Source: Microcaldota archaeon (lineage in GTDB: Archaea; Micrarchaeota; Micrarchaeia; Anstonellales; Anstonellaceae). Taken from it: a DNA stretch of 64,000 nt. Every line of letters begins with the position of its first letter. Position 1 is the stretch's first letter. The position numbers were made by a program, and so were the translations under genes. Of this stretch, positions 50,461 through 58,767 are shown one piece after another. The stretch covers positions 4,771 through 68,770 of the forward strand of contig JAOAKE010000002.1 in NCBI GenBank assembly GCA_026413805.1. Reading direction: 5' to 3'. Under the pieces are notes generated by a model. The model made no database searches, was not told the origin of the DNA, and was given only the letters and a program-made list of their open reading frames with translations.

Positions 50461-50598
50461 GGGGCCATGGGGTAACCTGGCTATCCTTCCGGCTTGGGGT
50501 GCCGGCGATCCGAGTGAGGTTGAAGTGGCCTTCGGGAATTCAACTCTTTGCAAGGTGGCAAGAATCCACCTGCAAAAGGACAAATCTCGGTGGCCCCA
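50461..50598 (+). tRNA. tRNA-Pro(GGG) with complex T-loop insertion
   Basis: Acceptor GGGGCCA (50461-50467) pairs with TGGCCCC (50591-50597), A73 at 50598. Anticodon stem CCGGC/GCCGG, loop TTGGGGT, anticodon GGG at 50496-50498. T-stem CCGAG (50510-50514) pairs with CTCGG (50586-50590). 67 bases (50515-50581) separate the stem from AAAT. One excision cannot restore TTCAAAT, since the stem is followed by TGAGG. Two excisions around an internal TTC (50539-50541 or 50531-50533) would. The insert forms two hairpins, GTTGAA/TTCAAC and TTTGCA.GGTGG/CCACCTGCAAA. A 74-nt tRNA would result. Confidence 0.75.
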
Positions 50599-50673
50599 TT
50601 TTATTTTAACGAAAGGGAAATTTCGAGAGTGGCGTCAACAAGTGCCTGCGAAATCCCGGACAGAGGTTGTATC

Positions 50674-51432
50674 ATGAGCGAGAGTTTCTTGATAAAGCAG
50701 GAGGCATACCTTGAAGCAGGGGTGCATATCGGCACAAAGCTCAAAGTAATTGACATGAGCCAATTCATCTACCGAATGCGAAATGACGGCCTGTATATAC
50801 TTGACCTGCGCAAGATAGATGAGCGGATAAGGCTTGCAGGAAAGCTTCTTTCTCAATATGCCCCAAACGAAATCCTCGTTGTTGCCTCGCGCACCTACTC
50901 TGGCAATGCCGCTTCGGTTTTTTCCCAGCAGACAGGCATCAAGATTTTTCAGGGGAGGTTTATCCCAGGCATTTTCACAAACGTCTCACGCTCAGATTTC
51001 ATGGAGCCCAAGCTGCTTCTAATCTGCGACCCAAAAGGCGAGCGGCAGGCCGCCATTGAAGCAGGAAAAATGGGCATCCCCACAATAGGGCTTTGCGACA
51101 CCGACAACTCAACTTCATTTATAGACTGGGTAGTGCCCTGCAACAACAAAGGGAGGCGCTCACTTGCCCTTATTTTCTACCTTCTAACCCGCGAGTATCT
51201 AATGGGAAGGGGCAGGATTTCTTCATATGACGAGTTTAGCGTGCCTCTTTCTGCATTTGAGGCAGAGCCGCAGATGCAGGAAAGCCCTGCGCAGGAAAAA
51301 GAGGGAGCTGCCGAAGAAGGCGCCCCTGCGCAGCAGCCAAGCGTTCCTCAACAGGAAGACCTACCAGATAAAGCAGCAGAACAGGAGGCTGGCACTAAAA
51401 AGGAGAAAAAGGGCCGAAAAAAAGAAGAATAG
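50674..51432 (+). CDS. rps2: Ribosomal protein uS2
   Basis: 252 residues from ATG 50674 (AGAGGTTGT). EAGVHIGTKLKVIDMSQFIYRMRNDGLYILDL, FIPGIFTNVSRSDFMEPKLLLICDP and DTDNSTSFIDWVVPCNNKGRRSLALIFYLL mark archaeal uS2 (SA type). The last 60 residues are a Glu/Gln/Ala/Lys tail. It ends the superoperon and converges with the lipoprotein gene, whose stop begins one base later. Confidence 0.95.
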   Translation: MSESFLIKQEAYLEAGVHIGTKLKVIDMSQFIYRMRNDGLYILDLRKIDERIRLAGKLLSQYAPNEILVVASRTYSGNAASVFSQQTGIKIFQGRFIPGIFTNVSRSDFMEPKLLLICDPKGERQAAIEAGKMGIPTIGLCDTDNSTSFIDWVVPCNNKGRRSLALIFYLLTREYLMGRGRISSYDEFSVPLSAFEAEPQMQESPAQEKEGAAEEGAPAQQPSVPQQEDLPDKAAEQEAGTKKEKKGRKKEE

Positions 51433-51433
51433 T

Positions 51434-52639
51434 CTAATCAGGGAACGCCGCATAGCAGTTCCTTGCGTCATCACTGGCTTGGCTTATAAATTTGCAAATC
51501 TCCTTGTCATAAGCCACTATGGCTGCCCGGTAATAGCACTTGTCTTTCCAAGCAGTGTCCGACACCTTTCCGCAGTCGTCTGCAACAGGCCCTTCTTCTA
51601 CATGCAGGATGCTGTTTGCATAGCACTCCGTCCTTTGCGAGCCTGTCTCAAGCCCGTTGCAAAGAGAAGGCATCCTGTTAGCCATTGCAGCAGCGTAGTA
51701 GCATCCTGCCTTGAGAAGGCTGATTTTTATCTTGGTGCAAACTGAAACATCTGCTGTCTCTTTTGCAAACTCTGAGTAACACCAGTTCCTGTCTGTGCCG
51801 CTTCCCACAGCCATCTCGGGTTCTACCTTTTCGCAGAACCTTTCATCCTTTCTTTCAGCTGCAAAATGCAAGTAACACCTGTTTCGGTAGTCGCTGCCAG
51901 CAGTGGCAAGGTCGCAGCCTGATGGGTCGCCCAGCCTCTTTGAGGCAAGCTCCAAGCAATAGTCTTGCACAGCCGCAAAGCTTGCAAGCTTGCACTCCAA
52001 AAAGTCCCTTTTCACCACTGCCCTGCACGCATGCCTTTCAGCAGGCGTGCTTATTTTCTCACAGGCACTTGTGTCGCTTTTGTTTTTTGCATATTCATAA
52101 TAGCACCAGTCGCTTGAGCAATACGAGTAATCCTCCTTTTCCAATGCGATGCACAAGCCCCTTTTTTCCAAGTCAAGCAAAAGCATGCACTCTGGCAGCA
52201 CGTTCTTGAGGCAGACCAGCCTTTTGTCATAGTCTGCAATGAGGTTGCATATCTCTTCTGACTTTTCCCTTCTTGCATTTTCAGTCAGGCATTCTACCCT
52301 TAATTCAGGGTTGCTTATCTTCCTGCACACCTCCAGGCTTTTGTTTGCAAAAAGCGAATAGCACCAGTCAATCTTCTCCACCGAATAGATATTTTTGCAC
52401 AGTTCAACGTCCCCCCTTTCGCGCGCAAGGTTGTAGAAGCACTCATCGCGCTGGAGAACGTTGCCTTCTTTGCACGGGGAAAGAGCAGTCTCGTTCTTTT
52501 CAGAGCCATTCCTGCTAGCATTTTCTGCAACCTCTTCCCCCACAATAGGAGCCGGTTTTTTTTCCGTGCAGCCTGCAATAAGGATTAACAGGAAAACTGC
52601 TGCTGCCATTGCAAAGGCTAGCCATCGTGCCGTGCCCAT
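51434..52639 (-). CDS. Cys-repeat lipoprotein-like surface protein
   Basis: 401 residues from ATG 52639; the longer frame runs through the tRNA-Leu gene. Signal peptide with a lipobox-like LIAGC at about 20-24. The rest is made of about ten repeats of 30-40 residues with the pattern C(Y/L)..(L/F)A.....D...C.KI, for example ECFYNLARERGDVELCKNI. About 35 Cys residues probably form disulfides outside the cell. Helical-repeat (Sel1/TPR-like) packing is conceivable but not shown. No function is known to me. Confidence 0.78.
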   Translation of the reverse strand: MGTARWLAFAMAAAVFLLILIAGCTEKKPAPIVGEEVAENASRNGSEKNETALSPCKEGNVLQRDECFYNLARERGDVELCKNIYSVEKIDWCYSLFANKSLEVCRKISNPELRVECLTENARREKSEEICNLIADYDKRLVCLKNVLPECMLLLDLEKRGLCIALEKEDYSYCSSDWCYYEYAKNKSDTSACEKISTPAERHACRAVVKRDFLECKLASFAAVQDYCLELASKRLGDPSGCDLATAGSDYRNRCYLHFAAERKDERFCEKVEPEMAVGSGTDRNWCYSEFAKETADVSVCTKIKISLLKAGCYYAAAMANRMPSLCNGLETGSQRTECYANSILHVEEGPVADDCGKVSDTAWKDKCYYRAAIVAYDKEICKFISQASDDARNCYAAFPD

Positions 52640-52703
52640 TTTATGCACCACTGCCCTTTCGAATGCAGCATTTTTAATGATATTCGCCAAAACTATCCTT
52701 TTG

Positions 52704-52824
52704 CGGAGATGGCAGAGCCTGGTCAAATGCGCGAGGCTTAGGACCTCGTGCCTTAGCGGCTGCGGGGGTTCTGGCTTTTTTGGCATAGCCCAAAATTGCC
52801 GCCTATAAATCCTCCTCTCCGCAC
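52704..52824 (+). tRNA. tRNA-Leu(UAG) with T-loop intron
   Basis: Acceptor GCGGAGA (52704-52710) pairs with TCTCCGC (52817-52823), A73 at 52824. Anticodon stem CGAGG/CCTCG, loop CTTAGGA, anticodon TAG at 52740-52742. Class II variable arm (52750-52764). T-stem GGGGG (52765-52769) pairs with CCTCC (52812-52816). A 35-nt intron (52773-52807) separates TTC from AAAT. Spliced length 86 nt. D-arm and acceptor are nearly identical in layout to tRNA-Leu(GAG). Confidence 0.88.
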
Positions 52825-52847
52825 CTTTTTTATTAACAAGCTTCGAT

Positions 52848-53918
52848 ATGATGGGCATGCTCATTTTTCAATCATATGCACAAAAGCAAGAAAGCTCCCA
52901 CGAGGAAGACGAACGCCGCTTCGGAATAAGGATGCGAAAGCCATTTTATGAAATATCAAGTGTGTTTAGCGAAGAAATCCAGACTGCTCTGCCCGAGATA
53001 GAAAAAATATTCCAAAAGAAGGGCCTGTCCGAGTTTATTTCTACCCTGACGCCTGGCACCCAAAATGCAATATACGCGGCATCATTTGCGTGGGGCTATG
53101 AAAATGCGGTGCGCTATGTCAAAAGCGCCATGAAGCTTGAGGAGGTGAAGAACGCCGCTGATTCTGAGGAGCGAAGCAAGGCAGTGATGGAAAGCATCTG
53201 CTCGCAGGCGCAAAGCGAAAAGCCCGCGGAATACAAGGAAAGCGCCAGCTTTGTTTGGGGCTTCTACAACGAAGACTTGAAAGAAACGCAGGCCCAAAAG
53301 GCAAAGACCGAGCGCATTCTAAAAAGCAGTGAAAAGACGAAGGAAGAAATTGAGCTGCCCTCTAGCTCTCAAGCAGCCGTTTCTCTTTCCATAGAGCACG
53401 ACTCCACCACCCCCTCCCTCCTATATTGCGCTTCATCGCTGCAAGCAGAGGAAGAACAAAAGGAGCAGCAGGCAATCGCACAAAAGAGAGAGGAGCTTGC
53501 GCGCTTGATTGAAGCCCCGCAGGCCAAACTCATCATCCAAGAAGCAAAAAAAGAAGGAAGCGCTGAAAAAGAAGAGGAGATGGAAAAGGCAAGGCAGATA
53601 GCCCTCCAAAGAAAAGAAGAGCTAATTGAAGAGTACCAGCGGACAGAAAAGAAAATAGCAGAGGCCATAAAAGTCCTTGACAAGCTTGAAAGCGACAAAA
53701 AAGAAGAGCTGCAGCGAATTGCGTCCATGCTCCCCAGGGAGCTGGAAGCAGTTGTGCTGCGCCGCGGCCATCTTCTTGCAAGCCGCAAAGCCCTAAAAGC
53801 GCAGCTTGTAAAGTGGCTGGCGTTTTCCTCTGCAACTCGCTATGCCCTCAAAAACATGCCTCCAGAAAGGCTATTTAAGCTCATCTCCCTTTCCTCTCTT
53901 TTCAGGTTTGGAAGGTAG
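52848..53918 (+). CDS. Coiled-coil protein of unknown function
   Basis: 356 residues; ATG 52848, 52851 and 52857 are all possible. TTTTTATTAAC at 52827-52837 is a TATA candidate only 20-30 bases upstream and no clear ribosome site exists, so the mRNA may be leaderless. The middle (about 205-305) is very rich in Glu/Lys/Gln (EEEQKEQQAIAQKREEL), a long coiled coil. The N-terminal 125 residues are mixed helical. A short more hydrophobic segment lies at about 325-350. No recognised domain. Confidence 0.7.
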   Translation: MMGMLIFQSYAQKQESSHEEDERRFGIRMRKPFYEISSVFSEEIQTALPEIEKIFQKKGLSEFISTLTPGTQNAIYAASFAWGYENAVRYVKSAMKLEEVKNAADSEERSKAVMESICSQAQSEKPAEYKESASFVWGFYNEDLKETQAQKAKTERILKSSEKTKEEIELPSSSQAAVSLSIEHDSTTPSLLYCASSLQAEEEQKEQQAIAQKREELARLIEAPQAKLIIQEAKKEGSAEKEEEMEKARQIALQRKEELIEEYQRTEKKIAEAIKVLDKLESDKKEELQRIASMLPRELEAVVLRRGHLLASRKALKAQLVKWLAFSSATRYALKNMPPERLFKLISLSSLFRFGR

Positions 53919-53936
53919 TTAGCTAAAGGTGTTTTA

Positions 53937-55652
53937 GTGCATGATGGTAGCAGCGCAGTGGTGCAGTTTTCCTTTTTCATAATATTTGCCCTTCTTGGCA
54001 CCCTCCTTTCAATGAAGCTTCGCCAGCCATATGTAGTGGGGCTGCTACTGCTTGGAATGATTGCTGGTCCAAATGCCTTGGGAATAATCTCAGACACAGG
54101 GCTTATCGCCACCCTTTCAGACCTTGGGGCCATCTTGCTCCTTTTCACAGTGGGGATTGAGTTTTCAATAGCCAGGATACTAAAGTCAAGCTTCCGCGCA
54201 CTATTTATCACAGCGTTCAAAATGTCCCTTCTTTTCATATTTGGCTACGAAGCCGCTCTTTATTTCGGGCTTGACCTGACCTCTGCGCTATTTGTTGGCG
54301 CAATGCTTTCAATCACCAGCACTGCCCTGCTTTTCAAGATAGTTGAGCAAAAAAACATGCACAAGAACCGCGTCCTGCCCCTCCTCTTCTCCATGCTCAT
54401 ATTTGAAGACATTGCCGCAGTGGCTGCGCTTACCTTCTTTTCAAGCTTGGGCAGTGGCGCCCCAACTTATGAGGACAAGGTCTATTCCATCTTGGTTTCG
54501 CTGGGGTTGCTTGGCGCCTTCTATATACTTGTGCGCAAGGCAGCAGCAGACATGATAACTCGGCTCACCTCCACCTTTTCACAGGAGGTCATGATCTTTG
54601 TCTCATTTTCCCTCTGCCTTGCACTCTCAATGGTCTCTTCATTCCTTGGCCTTTCGCCAGCAATAGGGGCTTTCTTGGCAGGCAGCATTGTAGCCTCATT
54701 GAAAAATTCCCGCCAGATTGAGCGAGAGATAAAGCCCCTCCTTTTGACATTTGCATCGCTTTTCTTCCTCTCCCTTGGAATGCAGATAAGCCCAGCGGTG
54801 ATACTTGCCAACTTTCCCTTCGCCTTCACAATCACAGCGCTATTCGTCCTCATCTGCTTTTCTTCAGTCTATTTCTTCCTTTATACTACTGGGGCAAGCT
54901 CACGGACCGCACTTTTCGGAGCCTCGGCGATGGTGGTGCTTGGAGAGTTCTCACTCCTCATTGCCTCGCTTGCCAGAGGTGAATTTGGCTCTCTTCTAAT
55001 ATCCACAGCCTCTTTTGGAGTAGTGGCCACCTCCATCCTCTCTTCTTTCCTTCTTGACAACCAAGAGCGCCTTTTCGGGGTGGGGCAGAGGCTCATGCCA
55101 AGGATGTTGCGCCGCTCAGCCCATTCACTTTCTTGGTATTTCAGCGGGCTGATGCGCGATTTTTCTCCGACAGGCAGCTTCTGGAAAATCTCCATTGTAT
55201 GCTGGCAGTGCATCAGAAATGAACTTGGCAAAATTGCCCTGCTGGGCATCATCCTGGTATTTTTGCGCTTCGCTATCCGAGCAGCAGGGCTTTCTCCTCA
55301 GGCTGCTGCCCAGCTCATGGCTGCCCTTTTTGTTCTTGCAGCCGTCCCATTTCTATTGATACTACGGCGCATAATACAAGAGCTGCACCCAATATTAGAT
55401 GCCCTTTCAAAGTCAATAGTCCGCCACCGCAGAACTGCAAAGAGCCGCTCTATAATTTTGCGAGATATGGCTTCTGCCCTCATCCTAATATTAACATCAA
55501 TCATCCTTCCAGAGGTTATTTCCTTTTTGAGGCTGCCACCACTATTCCTCTGGGCAGACGAGCTTCTAATCCTCCTTGCCCTCGTATTCCTATGGGACGT
55601 CTACCGCCATTCGCGCCAGCTATCGCTGCCCCCAGCAAAAAGATCAACCTGA
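53937..55652 (+). CDS. CPA2-family cation:proton antiporter (Kef/NapA-like)
   Basis: 571 residues with a GTG start (AAAGGTG five bases upstream). Eleven to fourteen membrane helices. GTLLSMKLRQPYVVGLLLLGMIAGP, DLGAILLLFTVGIEFS and GAMLSITSTALLFKIVEQ are the family pattern; SFLGLSPAIGAFLAGSIVA follows. The C-terminal part has two more helical pairs instead of the RCK/TrkA-N domain of KefB. It exchanges Na+ or K+ for protons. Confidence 0.88.
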   Translation: MHDGSSAVVQFSFFIIFALLGTLLSMKLRQPYVVGLLLLGMIAGPNALGIISDTGLIATLSDLGAILLLFTVGIEFSIARILKSSFRALFITAFKMSLLFIFGYEAALYFGLDLTSALFVGAMLSITSTALLFKIVEQKNMHKNRVLPLLFSMLIFEDIAAVAALTFFSSLGSGAPTYEDKVYSILVSLGLLGAFYILVRKAAADMITRLTSTFSQEVMIFVSFSLCLALSMVSSFLGLSPAIGAFLAGSIVASLKNSRQIEREIKPLLLTFASLFFLSLGMQISPAVILANFPFAFTITALFVLICFSSVYFFLYTTGASSRTALFGASAMVVLGEFSLLIASLARGEFGSLLISTASFGVVATSILSSFLLDNQERLFGVGQRLMPRMLRRSAHSLSWYFSGLMRDFSPTGSFWKISIVCWQCIRNELGKIALLGIILVFLRFAIRAAGLSPQAAAQLMAALFVLAAVPFLLILRRIIQELHPILDALSKSIVRHRRTAKSRSIILRDMASALILILTSIILPEVISFLRLPPLFLWADELLILLALVFLWDVYRHSRQLSLPPAKRST

Positions 55653-55669
55653 CTAGGGCATTCTTCTGT

Positions 55670-56542
55670 TCAGAACCCCAAAAGGTAAATTTCACTCCCG
55701 TCAGGGAGGAGGATGCTTGAAGGCCATTTGAACAGCTCTTCTTTTTTTCCATCACTCTTCTTTGCATTCTCAGCAGTGCATTTTTCTTTTTGCATGGCGA
55801 ATATCTCCATTTTAGAATTCCTAATCGCAGAGTTAATGTCCCTGATTAAGCCTTCGCAAAAGCTAGCCAGCCTTTCAAGATTTGCCTCTGACAGGCGAGC
55901 CATCCTGTCTATGAATAAATAGCCTGTCTTCTTTTTGCCAGTTGCCACTTCTATATTCCACCTGCTCCAGCGGTAAGTGGAGTATAGCGAATGTGCCAAG
56001 AATGCCGATGCCGCCCCAAGCCCTATTGCAGTGATTGGGGAGGGAAAAGCTGCAAAAAATGCTCCTGCTATCGCCATTGTCCAGAAAGCCGCAGAATCTT
56101 TTAGCAAGTATTCTCCTTCTTTTGAAGGTGGCAGCTCAAGAAAAGTGCCAAAAGCAATCTTGGCATATCTTTCGGCATTTCTTGCAAGCAGCCTTTTTTC
56201 GGCATTGCCTCTGATCTCTTCTATCTTTTGCTCAACGCGACCATTTTTTATAGACATTGCAATCTCTTGCACCAGCCTGAGGGTTTTGGCAGAATACTCC
56301 AAGTATCTTATTTTCTCTTCTATTTCCTCTTTTGTCTTTTCCTTTTCCAAAAGAGGCATTCTACGGCGTATAGCTACATTGTTTTCATCCACTACCCATT
56401 CCTTTGTTGCCAGGTTTCTTACTGTCCTGAGGCATCCCAAAAAAGAGTAGCTCTCAACCCTTCTGAAAAATTTCTCGCGCCTGCCTTCTTTTCCTGCGAC
56501 AGGGCTTGCGCTGGACTTTGAATCCCTAAGAAGGAGCTCCAT
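55670..56542 (-). CDS. Membrane-associated protein of unknown function
   Basis: 290 residues, ATG preceded by GGGTGAT. Charged helical N-terminus with a coiled-coil-like part (about 64-110), a hydrophobic pair (FWTMAIAGAFFAAFPSPITAI and GLGAASAFLAHSLYSTY, about 150-190) and a soluble C-terminus with a long helix. Not recognised. Its promoter carries a strong palindrome. Confidence 0.7.
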   Translation of the reverse strand: MELLLRDSKSSASPVAGKEGRREKFFRRVESYSFLGCLRTVRNLATKEWVVDENNVAIRRRMPLLEKEKTKEEIEEKIRYLEYSAKTLRLVQEIAMSIKNGRVEQKIEEIRGNAEKRLLARNAERYAKIAFGTFLELPPSKEGEYLLKDSAAFWTMAIAGAFFAAFPSPITAIGLGAASAFLAHSLYSTYRWSRWNIEVATGKKKTGYLFIDRMARLSEANLERLASFCEGLIRDINSAIRNSKMEIFAMQKEKCTAENAKKSDGKKEELFKWPSSILLPDGSEIYLLGF

Positions 56543-56552
56543 CCCATCACCC

Positions 56553-56571
56553 GGGCGTGTGCACTACGCCC
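56553..56571. promoter_or_regulatory. Palindromic operator candidate between TATA box and start
   Basis: GGGCGT-GTGCACT-ACGCCC is a 6-bp inverted repeat with GTGCAC in its centre. It lies right beside a minus-strand TATA box (TTTTATAAATG, about 56571-56581) and 11 bases before the ATG at 56542, where the transcription start should be. This is a typical place for an archaeal repressor to block initiation. Confidence 0.55.
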
Positions 56572-56653
56572 ATTTATAAAATTCGCCCGGCAAACCTTAT
56601 ACAGCTTTCCCCTCTCTTTTCACGCCAGTTGCCAGCAGGACACAGAAGCAAAC

Positions 56654-56695
56654 CTTTAAATAATGCTGTTATAATAAGTATAAATAGGTGTATTT
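56654..56695 (+). promoter_or_regulatory. TATA box and short leader of the 210-residue protein gene
   Basis: CTTTAAATAA at 56654-56663 is a TATA candidate about 33 bases before the ATG, and TATAATAAG (56670-56678) is another. AGGTG at 56686-56690 is the ribosome site. Confidence 0.5.
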
Positions 56696-57328
56696 ATGTC
56701 TTGGTTTAAAAAGAACCCCAAGGGGACGAATGGCGAGGTTTACCAAGCCCTCAGAGAAGGGCTTGATAAGATGAAAAGGCTGCAAATTGAGCGCATTCCT
56801 TTAATGGTAGAGGAAGCAGGCCCATCAGGGGAATCAAAAAAGGCGGTGGGCTGGTCGCCAATAAACAGGCTCAATCTCGGCTATTATCCGTATGCAACTC
56901 TGCACGAAATAGAAAAGGAGAAGATAGACGAAAATAAGCACTACATAGTGGCATCCCTTTTTTATAGGAAAGGGGTTGGGGGCGAACCAGACATAGAAAG
57001 AGTAGAGGTCGTGCACCGGACACGCATCTTTCCGCTATTTCCAGCTTCCGGCAAGCATTACTATTCTGTCGCTTATCATTACGACGGCGACAGCATAAAA
57101 ATTTTCGCAGACGACAACCAAAAGATAGAAGGCTGGAAGGGCGCAGAGGTTGAAGAAGCTATTAACAAAGGCATCCGCGAATATCTTGCAATAACAAAAG
57201 AACTGATGGAAAAGGCAGGAGTATTCAAGGCACTTGAAAAAATCGCAAACCGGGCAGTTTCTCCCTTTGATCAGATTTTGTCCGATATGCGCAATAGCAT
57301 TGAGAAGGCAAAAAAACACCCCCTATAA
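56696..57328 (+). CDS. Soluble protein of unknown function
   Basis: 210 residues, ATG after AGGTGTATTT. No membrane helix or signal. The central part (about 65-150) looks beta-rich (HYIVASLFYRKGVGG, YYSVAYHYDGDSIKIFADD), the ends are helical. No family recognised. Separated by 13 bases from the DUF362 gene, so probably in one transcript. Confidence 0.72.
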   Translation: MSWFKKNPKGTNGEVYQALREGLDKMKRLQIERIPLMVEEAGPSGESKKAVGWSPINRLNLGYYPYATLHEIEKEKIDENKHYIVASLFYRKGVGGEPDIERVEVVHRTRIFPLFPASGKHYYSVAYHYDGDSIKIFADDNQKIEGWKGAEVEEAINKGIREYLAITKELMEKAGVFKALEKIANRAVSPFDQILSDMRNSIEKAKKHPL

Positions 57329-57341
57329 ATATGGTGGTTTT

Positions 57342-58295
57342 ATGCAGGGAACCCAAGCAGCCATGCGCCCCACCCTCCAAGAGGCTCTAGGCAGTGTTAA
57401 TTCCGAAGTTAAAAACCGCATAAGAGGTGCACAGGTACTCATTAAGCCCAATTTTGTGGATCCACAAATACCAAGGGCGTGTTCAACACCAGCAGCAATA
57501 GGCACGGTTGCACGCTGGGCTTTTTTTCACGGTGCGGACCGTGTCCTTGTAGGAGACGATGGATGCCTGCATTCCCAGGAAAAAATGCTTGGGAGTGGGA
57601 TAAAAACCTTCTCAAGCCGAGCCGGTGATCTTTTAGGAGTTACAGATGAACTGCGAAAAGTCGTGGCTGAAACTGGAAAAAAGGCTGGCTATATCGAGAT
57701 GGCTTCTTTGCGCACAGTAGAGTTTGAAGGAATTCTGCTCAGGGACACTTCGGAGTTTATGGTGGTCAATCTCACTCTTCCAAAAGTGCATGGCGAATAT
57801 GAGTTCAGCGGAGTTTGCAAAAACCTCATCGGGCTAATACCTCCTGAAAAAAGGTCGGAAACAGTACACCCATCAAGCGGTAGAGAGATAGGCTTGGAGT
57901 TGAAATATGCTGTATCCTCCGACACCAGCATCAAGCCTTTGTGCTCCCCGCAGATTGTGTATGTGGATGAAAGCAACCGCCAAAAGCAATTTGACGTTAT
58001 GCAAAAGCTGATAAATTACGCAAGGACTGCCGGAAACTTCCTGCTCCATGTGATAGATGGAAGCATGGGCCTGATTCTCCACGAACATTTTGGGCCCAGA
58101 GTCAAGCTGGGCTTCGCAGCGGCAGGCACCGACCCCGTCCAAGTTGATAGCATATGCTACAAGTACCTTAACATACCTTCAGTCTTTTACCTTCCAGGCG
58201 GCCAAGTTGGCAAAATGGCAGGTAAGCAAGTTCTGATATACGACAGCGATAGCCAAGGTCTTTGGACCGGGCTTGAATTATCTAATAAAAAATAA
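57342..58295 (+). CDS. DUF362 family protein
   Basis: 317 residues from ATG 57342 (GGTGGTTTT spacer). LIKPNFVDPQIPRACSTPAAIGTVARW, RVLVGDDG and VNLTLPKVHGEYEFSGVCKNLIGLIPPEKRS and the DPVQVDSICYKYL end match the DUF362 domain, found in many archaea and anaerobes, often with ferredoxin domains. Here no ferredoxin part is fused. Biochemical role is not established. Confidence 0.85.
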   Translation: MQGTQAAMRPTLQEALGSVNSEVKNRIRGAQVLIKPNFVDPQIPRACSTPAAIGTVARWAFFHGADRVLVGDDGCLHSQEKMLGSGIKTFSSRAGDLLGVTDELRKVVAETGKKAGYIEMASLRTVEFEGILLRDTSEFMVVNLTLPKVHGEYEFSGVCKNLIGLIPPEKRSETVHPSSGREIGLELKYAVSSDTSIKPLCSPQIVYVDESNRQKQFDVMQKLINYARTAGNFLLHVIDGSMGLILHEHFGPRVKLGFAAAGTDPVQVDSICYKYLNIPSVFYLPGGQVGKMAGKQVLIYDSDSQGLWTGLELSNKK

Positions 58296-58300
58296 GTTCA

Positions 58301-58525
58301 AGCCCCCGGCGAGGATCGAACTCGCTACCTGTTGTTTTCTTGTTGTTACTTCTCAGGCTTCCCTTGGGAAGTAACGTAGAAACCCGCCCGCAGTTTCGCA
58401 AGGGGGTTTCTCGCCCAGTTCCGCTCTGTTTGGTGTTCGGGAGGAAGTAACGTAGAAACCCGCCCGCAGTTTCGCAAGGGGGTTTCTCGTACAAGACAAC
58501 CGCTCTACCAATGAGCTACGGGGGC
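58301..58525 (-). tRNA. tRNA-Thr(UGU) with 153-nt anticodon-loop intron
   Basis: Read on the minus strand: acceptor GCCCCCG/CGGGGGC with U73, D-arm GCTC-ATTGGTA-GAGC, anticodon stem GTTGT/ACAAC, loop C-T-TGT-A then intron (58337-58489) then A38. Anticodon TGT at 58492-58494. The T-arm GCGAG-TTCGATC-CTCGC is uninterrupted. Mature length 72 nt. The intron holds two exact 47-nt repeats with internal hairpins (GAAACCC/GGGTTTC), and an outer GTTACTTC/GAAGTAAC pairing. Confidence 0.88.
58367..58489 (-). repeat. Two exact 47-nt direct repeats inside the tRNA-Thr intron
   Basis: Positions 58367-58413 and 58443-58489 are identical over 47 bases. The second copy ends precisely at the intron boundary beside the anticodon loop. 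Each copy folds into a hairpin with 7-bp GAAACCC/GGGTTTC stem. The 29-base spacer contains CTCTGTTTGG and GGGAGGAAG, elements that also occur in the T-loop intron of tRNA-Ser(UGA). Confidence 0.85.
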
Positions 58526-58596
58526 CCACAGAAAACTTAGCACATATCATTTTAAAGGTTGGTCGGAAGAAAACCAAGCTAACAAGGGTGCAGTCT

Positions 58597-58749
58597 ATGG
58601 GCAAATTTCCAGAAGCAGACGCATACATCTCAAATATTTTTATCTGCCGCAAGTGCAAGGCACGTAACAAGCGAGGGGCAGAGAAGTGCCGAAAATGCGG
58701 TTCTCCTTATATGCGCCCCAAGCGCAAGGACATCAGGGTCAAGAAGTGA
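58597..58749 (+). CDS. rpl40e: Ribosomal protein eL40
   Basis: A short gene of 50 residues: MGKFPEADAYISNIFICRKC, then CRKCG and YMRPKRKDIRVKK. The CxxC...CxxC zinc site and the YxxLRPK-like end match archaeal eL40 (without ubiquitin). ATG at 58597 after AAGGGTGCAGTCT. Followed after 18 bases by the next gene. Confidence 0.92.
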   Translation: MGKFPEADAYISNIFICRKCKARNKRGAEKCRKCGSPYMRPKRKDIRVKK

Positions 58750-58767
58750 AGGTGGAGGCAGAGGGCC

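Noticed and set aside
52640..52864. Seventy-five-residue N-terminal extension of the Cys-repeat lipoprotein
   Set aside because: It overlaps the tRNA-Leu(UAG) gene on the other strand and would bury a clear signal peptide.
58367..58489. CRISPR array
   Set aside because: Only two repeats of 47 bases are present, inside a tRNA intron, with no further units and no cas genes in the window.
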